Source of the DNA: AC-32 sp963736055
GTDB lineage: Bacteria > Actinomycetota > Thermoleophilia > Gaiellales > Gaiellaceae
Direction: 5' to 3'
Length of the DNA: 64,000 nucleotides
Assembly: GCA_963736055.1 (NCBI GenBank)
Contig: CAVTNM010000009.1
Location: 620,001-684,000, forward strand
In this document: positions 38,641 to 48,741 of the stretch, one piece after another
How the letters are laid out: each line of letters opens with the position of its first letter
Numbering within the stretch: the first letter of the stretch is position 1
Notes under the pieces: generated by a model
Databases searched by the model: none
The model's input: the letters and a program-made list of their open reading frames with translations, nothing else
What the model was told of the DNA's origin: nothing
Translations under genes and position numbers: made by a program

Positions 38641-39158
38641 TGGTGATCGAACGCCTGGCCCGAAAGATTCGCCTGTCCCGCATCAGGCGGGCCGGTGCCC
38701 AGATCCCGGACGATTGCCGGATCGGCGGGCTGCGATCGTGGCCGTCGTTCGGGTCCGAGCCCTATCTCGTCAGCATCGGCCATCGCGTCGGGATCGCCGG
38801 CCAAGGTCGTCGTTCATCACCCACGACGGGGGGACGTGGGTCTTCCGGCGGCAGCGAGGGGTTCGAGGACGTCATCAAGTACGGGCGGATCACGATCCAC
38901 GACGACAGCATCATCGGCTACGGCGCGATCCTGCTGCCGGGGATCGAGATCGGTCCGAACTCCGTGGTGGCCGCCGGGGCCGTCGTCGGCAGGTCCGTCC
39001 CGCCGAACATGCTGGCCGCCGGAGTGCCGGCGCGCGTCTTCATGACCGTCGACGACTACGCGAAGCAGGCGCTGGCCAACACCCCGAAGGTGGACCGCGC
39101 CGCCTATCGTCGGAACAAGCGCGCGGAGTTGCTCCGAGTCTTCCCGCGCCCATGGTGA
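38641..39158 (+). CDS. Hexapeptide-repeat (LbH) O-acyltransferase
   Basis: Starts MVIERLARKIRLSRIRRAGA. Left-handed beta-helix repeats: FGSEPYLVSIGHRVGIAGKV, then TIHDDSIIGYGAILLPGIEI and GPNSVVAAGAVVGRSVPPNM, then LAAGVPARVFMTVDDYAKQA. The FITHDGGTWVFRRQ segment (histidine before the aromatic loop) and the AGVPAR end are typical of CatB/maltose-type acetyltransferases. It acetylates a hydroxyl or amine on a sugar, using acetyl-CoA or possibly the acyl carrier protein encoded downstream. One frame change near 38805. It lies 20 bases after asnB2. Confidence 0.8.
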
Positions 39159-39209
39159 ACGCTGCCCCGCGTCGCGTCGTCGAGCCGGCCCGGCTCGAGT
39201 CCAGCGACG

Positions 39210-40759
39210 ATGACTCGACTGGACGGCACGCTGCTCCACCACGACTTCGAGGGTGGGTCGCGCGCGACGCCGGCCGGCCGGCGCTGGTCTGCGGCCAGGA
39301 GCGCTACTCGTATGGCGACGTCGCCAGCCGGGCGCAGGGGATCGCGCTCGCCCTGCGGGAGCGCGGCGTGCAGCGCGGGCGACCGGGTCGCGCTCTTCCT
39401 CGACAACGGCGTCGAGTTCGTCGCCGGGATGCTGGCCACGCTGACGCTCGGCGCCGTGTTCATGCCGATCAATCCGTCGACCAAGCACGACAAGCTGGCA
39501 TACATGCTCGGGCGACGCTCGCGCGGTGGCCCTGCTGACCGCAGGAGTCGCTCGCGCGGGCGTGGCGCCCGGCGGTCGCCGCGAGCCCGAGCGTGCGTTC
39601 GATCTTCGTGGCCGGTGGACGCGACGAGCGCGGACGGGTATCGAGCGCTGTCGTGGCCCGAAGCCGGCGACGGTCGCCGCGCGAGCCCGGCCTCATCGAC
39701 CAGGACCTGGCCGCCATCATCTACACCTCCGGCTCGACCGGCTTTCCCAAGGGCGTGATGCTCACCCACCTGAACATGGTCAGCGCGGCCCGGTCGGTCA
39801 GCACCTACCTCGGCATGCGTGGCGACGACGTGATCGTGTGCGCCCTGCCGCTGTCGTTCGACTACGGGCTGTACCAGGTCCTGATGGCCTTCCGGCTCGG
39901 CGCGACGGTCGTCATCGAGCGCAACTTCTCGTTCCCGGTCAAGGTGCTCGAGACGATGGCGCAGGGAACGGCGTCACCGTCTTCCCGGGCGTCCCGACGA
40001 TGTTCTCGATGCTCATGGCGCTACACCGACCTGGCGACCTTCGACCTCGGCGCGCTGCGGATGATCACGAACACGGCGGCGGCGCTGTCCGAGGCGCACA
40101 TCAGCCGCCTGCGCGCCCTGTTCCCGCGGGCCACGCTGTTCTCGATGTACGGCCTCACCGAGTGCAAGCGCGTCACCTACCTGCCGCCCGATCAGCTCGA
40201 CATCCGGCCGACCAGCGTCGGTCGCGGCATGCCGAACCAGGAGGTCTGGCTCGTGGACGACGACGGGCGGCGCCTGCCGAACGGCGCGACCGGTGAGCTG
40301 GTCATCCGCGGCAGCCACGTGATGCGCGGCTACTGGGAGAAGCCGGAGGAGACGGCGGCACGGCTGCGACCCGGGCCGATCGCCGGGCGAGATGGTCCTG
40401 CTACTCGGGCGACCTGTTCCGCACCGACGAGGAGGGCTGGCTGTACTTCGTCGCGCGGACGCGACGACATCATCAAGAGCCGCGGCGAGAAGGTGAGCCC
40501 GCGCGAGGTCGAGAACGCGATCTCGTCGCTCGACGGCGTGTACGAGGTGGCCGTGGTCGGCGTCCCCGACGAGGTGCTGGGCCAGGCCGTCAAGGCCTTC
40601 GTCACCCTGCTGCCCGGGCGCGCAGCTGACCGAGCGCGACGTGATCCGGCACTGCCTCGCGCATCTGGAGAGCTTCATGGCCCCGAAGCACGTCGAGTTC
40701 GTCGAGTCCGCTGCCCGAAGACCGAGACCGGCAAGATCAGCAAGACGGGTCTCGCTTGA
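39210..40759 (+). CDS. AMP-forming acyl-CoA/acyl-ACP ligase
   Basis: Starts MTRLDGTLLHHDFE. ANL-superfamily motifs: PALVCGQERYSYGDVASRAQ, DRVALFLDNGVEFVAGMLAT, the P-loop AAIIYTSGSTGFPKGVMLTH, FSMYGLTECKRVTYLPPDQL, GELVIRGSHVMRGYWEKPEE, YSGDLFRTDEEGWLYFVARR, DDIIKSRGEKVSPREVENAI and a terminal ETGKISKTGLA holding the catalytic lysine. It activates a carboxylic acid as adenylate; the acyl carrier protein gene begins 40 bases downstream, so loading of that carrier is likely. It resembles exosortase-A-associated acyl-CoA ligases (TIGR03098-like). Frame changes near 39258, 39375, 39520, 39665, 39970, 40020, 40395, 40460, 40620 and 40712. Confidence 0.85.
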
Positions 40760-40799
40760 CCACGCTGGCATCGACCCAGTCAACGCGGAAGGAAGGCGA

Positions 40800-41051
40800 A
40801 TGCCGGACTACAAGGTCCAACTGCGCCAGTTCATCGAGGACACGTTCATCATCGGGTCGCGGGCGCGTCGTTCGGCGACCCGGATTCGTTCATGGATCAC
40901 CACATCATCGATTCGACCGGCTTCCTCGAGCTCATCATGTACCTCGAGGAGACCTGGGGCATCACGGTCGAGGACGACGAGATCGTCCCCGAGAACCTCG
41001 ACAGCCTGGACGGCCTGCAGGCCTACCTGACCGCGCAAGCTGGCGTCGTGA
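40800..41051 (+). CDS. Acyl carrier protein
   Basis: Starts MPDYKVQLRQFIEDTFIIGS behind AAGGAAGG. After a frame change near 40860 it continues ASFGDPDSFMDHHIIDSTGF and LELIMYLEETWGITVEDDEI, ending VPENLDSLDGLQAYLTA. The serine in HHIIDST occupies the phosphopantetheine attachment position (usually DS-L/T-G). About 84 residues, normal for a carrier protein. The stop is taken as TGA 41049-41051 after a second frame change near 41035. It sits between the ligase and a NadE-like gene, indicating carrier-bound chemistry. Confidence 0.82.
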
Positions 41052-41068
41052 CGCGACCGGGTCGCGCG

Positions 41069-42080
41069 ATGCGAACCGGCCGCTCGCGACCGCGGCGCCT
41101 CGGCCCGCACGTCCTCCGGACTCGACGCGGCGGCCGAGGTCGAGCGCATCTGCGCCTGGATGGTGCAGGCCGTCGTCCGGCACCCTGCATCGGCGCGGGG
41201 TCGTCGTCGCCATGTCGGGCGGCGTCGACAGCTCGGTGTGCGCCGCGCTCGCGGTGCGCGCGCTCGGCAGCGACGAAGGTCTTCGGCCTGCTGCTCCCGG
41301 AGCGGGACTCCAAGCTGCGCCAGCTCGGATCGCGGCCGGCTGGTCGCCGAGCATCTGGGCATCCGCTACGAGGTCCAGGACATCTCGCCGACGCTCGAGG
41401 CCATCGGCTGCTACCGCCAGCGCGACGAGGCGATCCGGGTGGTGTTCCCCGACTACGGCGGACGACTGGAAGAACAAGATCGCCATCACCGGCGGGGCGA
41501 CCGGCGGCGATCAACTTCTTCAAGCTGGTCGTGCAGGCGCCCGATGGGCAGCTGCAGGAGGCGCGCCTGCCGATCCGCGAGTACCTGCAGATCGTGGCCG
41601 CGACGAACTTCAAGCAGCGGATCCGCAAGACGCTCGAGTACTTCCACGCCGACCGCCTGAACTACGCGGTCATCGGCACGCCGAACCGACTGGAGTACGA
41701 CCAGGGCTTCTTCGTCAAGAACGGCGACGGCGCGGCCGACCTGAAGCCGATCGCGCACCTGTACAAGACGCAGGTCTACGCGCTGGCGCGCCACCTGGGC
41801 TTGCCCGACGAGATCTGCGACGCCGCGCCCGACGACCGACACCTACAGCCTCGCCCAGGGACAGGACGAGTTCTACTTCGCGCTGCCGTACGACCAGATG
41901 GACCTCGCGCTGTGGGCGCACAACCACGCCGTGCCGGCGGCGAGCTGGCCGCGGCGCTCGGCGATGACCGACGAGCAGGCGACGGTCGTCTACCGCGACA
42001 TCGAGGCGAAGCGGCGGACGACGCGCTACCTGCACGCGCGCCCGCTGCTGGTCGAGCCCGTGACCGAGGTCAGCGGCTGA
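41069..42080 (+). CDS. NAD synthase-like PP-loop amidotransferase (NadE family)
   Basis: Reconstructed protein of about 335 residues: AAAEVERICAWMVQAVVRH, VVVAMSGGVDSSVCAALAVR (PP-loop SGGVDSS), KVFGLLLPERDSKLRQLG, LVAEHLGIRYEVQDISPTLE, EARLPIREYLQIVAATNFKQ, VIGTPNRLEYDQGFFVKNGD, GAADLKPIAHLYKTQVYALA, and YLHARPLLVEPVTEVSG. Canonical NadE has TGNxSE before GYxTxxGD; here it is GTPNRLEYDQGFFVKNGD, marking a distinct subfamily. No glutaminase domain is present, so ammonia or a partner supplies nitrogen. Position after an acyl carrier protein suggests amidation in the EPS pathway rather than, or besides, NAD synthesis. Frame changes near 41175, 41275, 41335, 41455, 41508, 41835 and 41940. The start is approximate. 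Confidence 0.75.
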
Positions 42081-42082
42081 CC

Positions 42083-43049
42083 GTGCCCAGCCGCGCGAGG
42101 ACTGCTGCCAGGCGAGTCGGCGCGGCTCGACGAGGACGAGCTGCGCGCTCTGGGACGAGCTGTCGGCGCAGGTCGAGCTCGGGGCTGCAGGCGCTCCCCG
42201 ACAAGCCGGAGGAGACGAGCGTCGCGACGGTGCGGGCGCTCTGGCACCTGGCGGCCGGCGAGCCGATGTCGGCGCGACTCGGCGACCAGCCGGACCCTGC
42301 CGTCGCTCGATGCCCGGCGAACGCGACCACGCTGCGGGCACTTGTCCGCGAGCGACTCGCCGGGATGCCGCTCGCCCACCAGACCGAGCGCCAGTCGTTC
42401 ATGGGCATCGAGATGCTGGCCGGGCCCGGAGGCGCTCATCCCGCGGCAGGAGACGGAGCTGCTGGCCGGCGCGCCGCGACGACCCTGCTGCACCGGCTGG
42501 CCGACGCACGGTCGCCGGTGATCGTCGTCGACGTGTGCACCGGCTCGGGCAACGTGGCGGCGGCGCTGGCGCTCGCCGAACCCCGGGCGATCGTCTACGC
42601 CTCCGACCTGTCGGAGGACGCGGTCGCCCTGGCGCGGCGGAACGTGGCGTACCTCGGACTCGACGACCGGGTCAGCCTGCGGGTCGGCGACCTGCTGGCG
42701 CCGTTCGACGTCGACGGGTTCCGGGGCAGCGTCGACCTGCTCACCTGCAACCCGCCGTACATCTCGACCGCTCGCGTCGACGCGATGCCCAGCGAGATCG
42801 CGCGGCACGAGCCCGCCCTCGCCTTCGACGGCGGACCGCTCGGCGTCCGCATCCTGCAACGGCTGATCCGTGAGGCACCGCAGCTGCTCCGTCCCGGGGG
42901 CTGGCTCGCGCTTCGAGGTCGGCGCGGGACAGGGCCCGGCGGTCGAGCAACGGCTTCGCAAGTCGGGCGACTATGCCCAGGTCGAGGGGGTCACCGATCC
43001 GACGGGCCAGGTCCGGGCCGTGCTGGCGGAGCGGCGAGCGGATCCGTGA
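42083..43049 (+). CDS. HemK/PrmC-like SAM-dependent methyltransferase
   Basis: GTG start 2 bases after the NadE-like stop. Reconstructed: LLPGESARLDEDELRALWDE, then LGLQALPDKPEETSVATVRA, then LRALVRERLAGMPLAHQTER, EALIPRQETELL, VIVVDVCTGSGNVAAALALA (motif I), VDLLTCNPPYISTARVDAMP (NPPY), HEPALAFDGGPLGVRILQRL and an end QVRAVLAERRADP. NPPY and IPRxETE are hallmarks of the PrmC release-factor glutamine methyltransferases. The N-terminal part is unusual and no prfA gene is adjacent, so N-methylation of an EPS or carrier-bound amide is an alternative. Frame changes near 42110, 42145, 42180, 42290, 42430 and 42910. Confidence 0.75.
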
Positions 43050-43083
43050 CGTCGCCCGGCGCGAACGCCTGGCGCGCTCATGC

Positions 43084-43658
43084 CTAGGCGGGGTCGATCG
43101 CCCCGACCGGGCCGGCGTCCCGCTCCGCGGTGACCGCCCGCTGGCCGGGCCGGCGCCCGTCCAGCAGCCCGCCGGCGAGGAACAGGATGAGTCCCAGCGA
43201 GCAGACGAAGATGACGCCGCTGATGCTCGACAGGAGCGTGATGGCGTAGCCCATCCCGGGCAGCGCGACGGACACCCGGCCGATGACGGCCGTGGCCGGG
43301 GTCAGCGACGGGTCGGCGGTCGCGTTCGCGTCGCCCTTCGTCTCGATCCAGACCTGGCCGTCCTGGATCGCGACCCGAACGATGCGGTGGGTGAAGATCG
43401 CCTGCTGGGAGCCGCTGCGCAGGCTGACCACGTCGCCGACGGCGAGCGCGTCGGGGCGACCGGTTCGACGACGACCGCCGAGCCGACGGCGATGGCCGGG
43501 GTCATCGACCGGCCGGCCACGACGAAGGTGGACCGGCCGGTCAGCGGGACGACCCGCGCCAGGACGACGGTGCACAGGCAGGCGACGACGAGCACGACCA
43601 GGGCCACGTCGAGCGAGCGGCGGATCCATCGCGCGAGCCGGTCGGTCGCTGGCGTCAT
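43084..43658 (-). CDS. SipW-type signal peptidase I
   Basis: Starts MTPATDRLARWIRRSLDVAL, then a TM helix (VVLVVACLCTVVLARVVPL). The catalytic serine is in FVVAGRSMTPAIAVGSAVVV. Then ALAVGDVVSLRSGSQQAIFT followed by HRIVRV, whose histidine replaces the bacterial lysine as in ER/archaeal-type SipW peptidases, and WIETKGDANATADPSLTP. A C-terminal TM (TLLSSISGVIFVCSLGLILF) follows. In Bacillus, SipW releases TasA fibre subunits. It lies directly downstream of tasA-like 1 on the same strand, separated by a hairpin. One frame change near 43455. Confidence 0.85.
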
Positions 43659-43682
43659 GGTCTCGGTCTCCGTCTAGCCGAA

Positions 43683-43712
43683 GGCCGCGACCCCCGTCGG
43701 GAGGTCGCGGCC
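43683..43712 (-). terminator. Hairpin between tasA-like 1 and its signal peptidase
   Basis: GGCCGCGACC (43683-43692) pairs perfectly with GGTCGCGGCC (43703-43712) over a 10-base loop. It lies in the 78 bases after the tasA-like stop and before the sipW-like start. A partial terminator or processing hairpin here would give high fibre-subunit and low peptidase expression from one transcript. Confidence 0.6.
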
Positions 43713-43736
43713 CGCGGTGCTGCCATGCCGGAAGGG

Positions 43737-44302
43737 TTACGGGTTGTTGGCGGTCTGCTCGGCGGCGAAGGTGAAGCTGACCGCGGAGGTCAGGCCCTGC
43801 AGCGCCGGGTTGGTCGTCGCGAGCGGCAGGCTGACCCGGAAGCAGAGGACCTCGTTGGAGACGCCGTTGAGGACGCGATCGCCGGCCTGCGGGCCCTGGG
43901 CCGGGTTGCCGATGGCGGCGCCGTTGAGGGTGGTCGGCGCGAGCACGACGTGCCGTCGAAGGTCGCGCAGTTCGTGCCCAGGTCCGGACCTCGAGCTGGA
44001 GGGCCGTGCCCGAGCGCCGTCGTCGCGGTCGTCGTCATGGCGTAGCGGAACTGCGCCGTGCCCGCGTTGGCGATGGTCAGGGCCTGCGTGTTCGTGTCGC
44101 CGGGCATCATGTTGGTGACGGTGACGAGGACGGTCGGGCTCGAGGTGATGTCGATCGAGCCGCTCGAGAACGAGCCGGTCGACGCGGCGGTGTCGGTGAA
44201 GATGGCGAGCGAGAAGGCGCCCGCGCCGAGGCTGACGACGGTCAGGCCGAGGAGGGCGGCGAGGAGGCCGCGGCGGCGGCGGGTGCGGGTGGCGTCGGAC
44301 AT
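43737..44302 (-). CDS. TasA-like SipW-dependent secreted fibre protein 1
   Basis: Starts MSDATRTRRRRGLLAALLGL. The SipW-type signal LTVVSLGAGAFSLAIFTDTA then runs into ASTGSFSSGSIDITSSPTV and LVTVTNMMPGDTNTQALTIA, matching the TasA/camelysin pattern (AxFSDT... FxxGxxD, then MxPGD). After frame changes near 44000 and 43950 it reads NEVLCFRVSLPLATTNPALQ and ends VSFTFAAEQTANNP. About 188 residues, a normal size. It is probably exported by the SipW-like peptidase downstream and assembled in the biofilm matrix. Its C terminus is nearly the same as that of the protein at 49825-50428. Confidence 0.82.
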
Positions 44303-44386
44303 GGGGCGACAAGGCTCCTGCTGGCTGTCGGATGACGGGTCGGTGCGGTGTCGTCCGCATTCAAGCCGCCGGCGACGGCGCCCGAT

Positions 44387-44424
44387 ACGGGACCTGAGGA
44401 CCAGCCCGGCCGGTACGTTGGTCC
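44387..44424 (-). promoter_or_regulatory. Conserved 38-base element upstream of tasA-like 1
   Basis: On the plus strand the block starts ACGGGACC, has GGACC at offset 12, CCGGTAC at offset 24 and ends TTGGTCC. The same arrangement with identical length occurs at 50465-50502 upstream of tasA-like 2; 28 of 38 bases agree. It lies 84 bases before this gene's start. A shared promoter or operator is the simplest reading. Confidence 0.6.
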
Positions 44425-44477
44425 GGTGCCCCGGTGCCCTGGCGCGCGGGCTGGATCGCCGCCGCGTCCGGGCCCGG

Positions 44478-45344
44478 TCAGTCGGCGCCGTCGGCGGAGG
44501 CGGCCGGCGCCGGGCGCGTCGGCCGCTCCCGGCGAGGCGCTCGTCGTAGCGCTGGTCGCGCCAGGCGAGGGCCGCCTTGAGCCCGTCGCGGCGGACGATC
44601 GCGTCGAACTCGCGCTGGGTGTGCGCTCATGTTGACCATCGACTGGAGGTCGAGGCCGGCCTCGACGGCCTCGAGGAACCCGGCGGTCTCCATCGCCCGG
44701 TTGAGCATCAGCTTGGTCGGCGCCATGACCTCGGGCGGGACCCGCGCCAGCCGGTCGGCCAGGGCGTCGACCTCGGCCGCCAGCCGGTCGGCCGGGACGA
44801 CGCGGTTGACCAGCCCGATCCGATGCGCCTCGACGCCGTCGATCAGGTCGCCGGTCAGCAGCAGCTCGCGCGTCTTCTTCTGGCCGATGAGGTACGGCAT
44901 CAGCAGCGTCACCGGCGCGGACCCGAACCGGATCTCCGGCTCGCCCAGCTGGGCGTCGTCGGTGGCGACGATCAGGTCGCAGGCCATCGCCAGCTCGAGG
45001 CCGCCGGCCAGGGCGTAGCCGTGGACCTGGGCGATGACCGGCTTCGGGCAGCGCCAGACCGGCCATCGTCGCCGCCACGTCCTCGCCGAGCACGCCGCGC
45101 CAGCCCCAGGCGTCGTCCGGCTGGGTCCTCGGCCAGGTCGTAGCCCGAGCAGAACGCGCGACCGGCGCCGGCGATGACGATGACCCGGACCGCGTCATCG
45201 GCGACGGCCGCGGCGACGGCCTCGGTCAGCGCGACGCGCAGCTCGCGGCTGATGGCGTTCAGCTTCGCCGGGCGGTTGAGGGTCAGCCGGACGCCCCACG
45301 GCGTCGCGCTCAGCGAGGACGACCGGCTCGTCGGGTGTGGTCAT
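44478..45344 (-). CDS. Enoyl-CoA hydratase/isomerase family protein
   Basis: Starts MTTPDEPVVLAERDAVG at 45344, overlapping the previous gene by ATGA. The crotonase core after frame changes: VRLTLNRPAKLNAISRELRV, RVIVIAGAGRAFCSGYDLAE, then MACDLIVATDDAQLGEPEIR, GSAPVTLLMPYLIGQKKTRE and LVNRVVPADRLAAEVDALAD, then APTKLMLNRAMETAGFLEAV. The tail reads REFDAIVRRDGLKAALAWRD. It hydrates or isomerises an acyl-CoA; together with the acyl-CoA dehydrogenase and ADP-forming synthetase upstream it forms a short acyl-CoA catabolic operon. Frame changes near 45300, 45130, 45045 and 44625. Confidence 0.82.
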
Positions 45345-47565
45345 GACTCCGGGCCCTCCAGCACGACCAGGGCGTCGACCGCGAGCGCGCCCGCCGGTCC
45401 CGCGATGACGGGGTTGAGGTCGACCTCGAGGATGTCCGGCCGCTCGACGCCCGAGCCGCCCGAGGGCGACCAGCATCGCCGCCACGGCCGCCCGGTCGAC
45501 GGGCGGCCGGCCGCGAACGCCGTCGAGCAGCGCGCGCGCCCCGCAGGTCGTCGAGCATCGACTCGGCGGCCGCGGCATCGAGCGGGGCCAGCCGGATGAC
45601 GACGTCGTCGAGGACCTCGGTCAGGATCCCGCCGAGACCGACGAGGACGACCGGGCCGAACTGCGGGTCGCGGCGCAGACCCGAGGATCAGCTCGACGCC
45701 GGGCGGCGCCATCGGCTCGACGAGCAGGCCCGCGGACGGTCAGGCCGTGGCGTCGCGCCGTCTCGAGCAGGTCGAGCGCCGCGGCATAGACCGCATCGTC
45801 GCCGTGCAGCCCGAGCGCGACGCCGCCGAGGTCGCTCTTGTGGGCCAGCCCGGCGGCGTCGAGCTTGAGCGCGACATGACGGCCGATCCGGCGGGCGGCG
45901 GCGACCGCCGCCGGCGCATCGGCGACGACGATCGGCCTCGACGACGGCGATCCCGGCGGCGCCGACCAGGGCCAGGCTCTCGCGCTCGGACGAGCGCGAC
46001 CGGCGGGTCGGGCCGGGCGGTCGGTCCGGCGCCGGGTCCGCCCCGTACGAGGTCCGGTCGGCCGCCAGGGCCGGCCAGCGCGGTCGCCACGGGCCGCCCG
46101 TCGGCGCGAGCCGCGTGGCGTCGCTCCCAGCGCGCGACCTCGGCGATCGCCCGGAACGCCTCGAGCGCGCCCCGCAGGAGCGGCGCGCCATGGCCCGTCC
46201 GAGTCGAGCAGGGCCTTCGTCTCGGGCGGCGGCTCGCCGGAGGTCAGCGACACGTAGACCGGCAGGATGGCCGGACGGTCGGCGGTCGCGGCCAGCAGCG
46301 CGCGAGGTGACCTCGTTGGCCGTCGCCACCTCGGACGGCAGCGAGCGGTACGGGAAGTCGTGGACGAGGACGAGCACGTCGTAGGCGCCCGAGGCCGGCC
46401 ATCGCCTCGAAGCACCGCGCGATAGGCGGTGCCCGGGTCGGCGGCGCCCCACGGATCGAGCGGGTTGCCGATGTAGCCCATCGTCGGCAGGGCCTCGAGG
46501 ATGGCGGCCCGCGCCGACGGCCGGGATCGGCGGCAGGTCGAGCCCGGTCCGCGGGCACGAGGTCGGCGATGAGCGACGCCTCGCCGGTCGACACCGTCAC
46601 GACGCCGGTCCGGCCGCGACCGACGCGCCGACCGGTCCGCCGGACGCCCTCGACCAGCTCGGCCGTCTCGAGCAGCTCGTCGAGGTCGCGGCAGCGGATG
46701 ACGCCGGCCGCGTCGAGCGCGGCGTCGGTCACCCGCGCCTCGCCGGCCAGCGAGCCGGAGTGGGCCATCGCCGCCGCCTGGGCCTGGTCGCTCCGGCCGA
46801 CCTTGACGGCCATGATCGGCTTGCCCAGCTCGAGCGCCCGATCGGCCAGGGCGAGGAACCGCTCGGGCCGCTTGAAGCCCTCGACGAACAGGATGACCGA
46901 GTGCGTCTCCGGGTCGTCCAGGCAGTACGCCAGGTAGTCGCACACGTCGAGCACGACCTCGGACCCGCAGCTGATGATCCGCGAGAAGCCGACCCGGTCG
47001 CCCGGAGTGGACGAACGCGTCGGTGACCGAGCCCGACTGGGCGATCCCGGCGACCCCGCCGCGCGGCAGGTACGGCGACACGTCGCCGATGTACGTGGCG
47101 CTGTTCGACGGTCAGGTCGATGACGCCCATGCAGTTCGGGCCCGAGCAGGGCCAGGCCGTGCTCGCGGGCGATCCGGGCGACCTCGGCCTGCATCGCGGC
47201 CGCGGCCGCGCCGCCCTCGACGACGCCGCCGCCCGGGATGATGACCGCCGGGACGCCGGCCGCCGCCGCCGCCTCGGTCACCGACGCGGCACGCAACGGG
47301 TTGAGCGCCACGATCGCGATGTCCGGCCGCTCCGGCAGCGCGTCGAGCGACGGGTAGCAGGGCTGGCCGTGGAGCTCCTCGTACTTCGGGTTGACGAAGT
47401 GGCAGCGCGTCTCGCTGTCCATGACCCGCAGGTTGTCGCGGACCGTCTCGGCGATCCACGACCGCGGCGACGCGCCGACGACGGCGATGCTGCGCGGCGC
47501 GAAGAGCGGCCGGAGGTCGATGACGCCCGGGGCGTCGTCGGCGTACGCCGTGGCGTCGGCCTCAC
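45341..47565 (-). CDS. ADP-forming acyl-CoA synthetase (fused alpha and beta domains)
   Basis: Reconstructed protein of about 740 residues from GTG at 47565, overlapping the stop of the acyl-CoA dehydrogenase. The CoA-binding domain opens LRPLFAPRSIAVVGASPRSW, then YPSLDALPERPDIAIVALNP, VPAVIIPGGGVVEGGAAAAA, PRGGVAGIAQSGSVTDAFV, THSVILFVEGFKRPERFLAL and AMAHSGSLAGEARVTDAALD. The ATP-grasp beta part has VALKLDAAGLAHKSDLGGVA, with conclusion DILEVDLNPVIAGPAGALAV. The family interconverts acyl-CoA plus ADP and acid plus ATP. Many frame changes (about ten). Confidence 0.82.
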
Positions 47566-48741
47566 CCGACGACCCGGCCGACGCCCCGCTTCTCGAGCGC
47601 CCGGGCGATGATCAGCCGCTGGATCTCCGAGGTGCCCTCCCAGATGCGGTCGACCCGCAGCTCGCGCAGGAACCGCTCGGGCGCGTACTCGCGCATGTAG
47701 CCGCGCCCGCCGAAGACCTGGACGACGCGGTCGGCGCAGCGCCAGGCCGCCTCGGACGCGAACAGCTTGGCCAGCGAGGCCTTGGCGTGGACGACCTTCG
47801 GGATCGGCGCCGGTGTCGGCCAGCCAGGCGCACTCGCGGGTCAGGAGGCGCGCCGCGGACGCGTCGGCGGCGGAGTCGGCCAGCGGGAAGCTGACGCCCT
47901 GGAAGTCGTAGATCCGCTGCGCCGAACTGGACGCGCTCGGTGGCCCACTCGAGGGCGAGCGTCAGCAGCCGCTCCATCGCGCCGGAGCAGCGCGCCCCGA
48001 TGTGGATCCGCTCCTCGACGAACCACTCGTTGGTCAGCTCGTCGGCCCGGCCGACCCCGCCGAGGACGGCCGTGGCCGGGACCCGGACGTCGGTCAGGAC
48101 GAACTGCGGATGCCGGTCGGCGAAGGTGTGGGTGTAGTCGGGGTCGTGCTGCATGACGACGCCGGGCGTGTCGTAGTCGACGAGGAAGAGGGTCGGCAGG
48201 CGCTCGTCGCCGTCGACGACGAGGCAGTGGAAGATCATGAAGTCGGTGTCGTCCGGCCCGGTGACGAACCACTTCTCGCCGTTGAGGACGTAGTCGCCGG
48301 TCGCCGGCATCGCGGACGGCCGTCGCCCGCAGCGTCCGGGCGTCGGAGCCGGCGCCGTCCTCGGTGATGGCGTAGCTCCCCGAGCGCTCGCCACGCAGCG
48401 ACGGGTCGAGGTAGCGCCGGCGCTGCTCCGGATCGGCGTGGAGCAGGACGTTGTAGGCGCCCGGGATGTACGACCACAGGCCGCCGGTCGACTGCCCGAG
48501 CTGCTCGTGGACGAGGACCTGCTCGATGACCGACCAGCCCTGCCCGCCGACCGCCACCGGCAGCGACCCGCCGTGGAGCCGGGCGGCGATCGCGGCCGCG
48601 CCGGATCGGGGTCCCCCAGTCGCGCGGGACGCGCCCGCCGGCTCGTTCGAACTCGGCCTCGCGCGGCTGCAGCTCGTCGCGGACGAAGGCGCGGGCGCGC
48701 GCCTGCAGCTCGAGCTGCGCGGGGGTCAGGGTCAGGTCCAT
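47563..48741 (-). CDS. Acyl-CoA dehydrogenase
   Basis: Starts MDLTLTPAQLELQARARAFV. Middle: LVHEQLGQSTGGLWSYIPGA, SYAITEDGAGSDARTLRATA (FAD-domain T-E-x-x-AGSD motif), GDYVLNGEKWFVTGPDDTDF, VRVPATAVLGGVGRADELTN. The C-terminal domain ends VDRIWEGTSEIQRLIIARAL, the canonical GTSEI/Q-R-x-I-I-x-R close, then EKRGVGRVVG. FAD flavoprotein that forms the alpha-beta double bond of acyl-CoA. First gene of the acyl-CoA operon; it overlaps the synthetase by GTGA. Frame changes near 48600, 48320, 47930 and 47815. Confidence 0.87.

Noticed and set aside
37224..38804. Long leftward open frames antisense to asnB2 (and similar ones opposite other genes)
   Set aside because: They mirror codon structure of the real plus-strand gene in a very GC-rich genome and encode only Arg/Pro/Gly-rich sequence without family motifs.
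42083..43049. Naming the methyltransferase prmC
   Set aside because: NPPY and IPRxETE motifs fit, but the N-terminal region is atypical, no release-factor gene is adjacent, and it is coupled to the EPS cassette.
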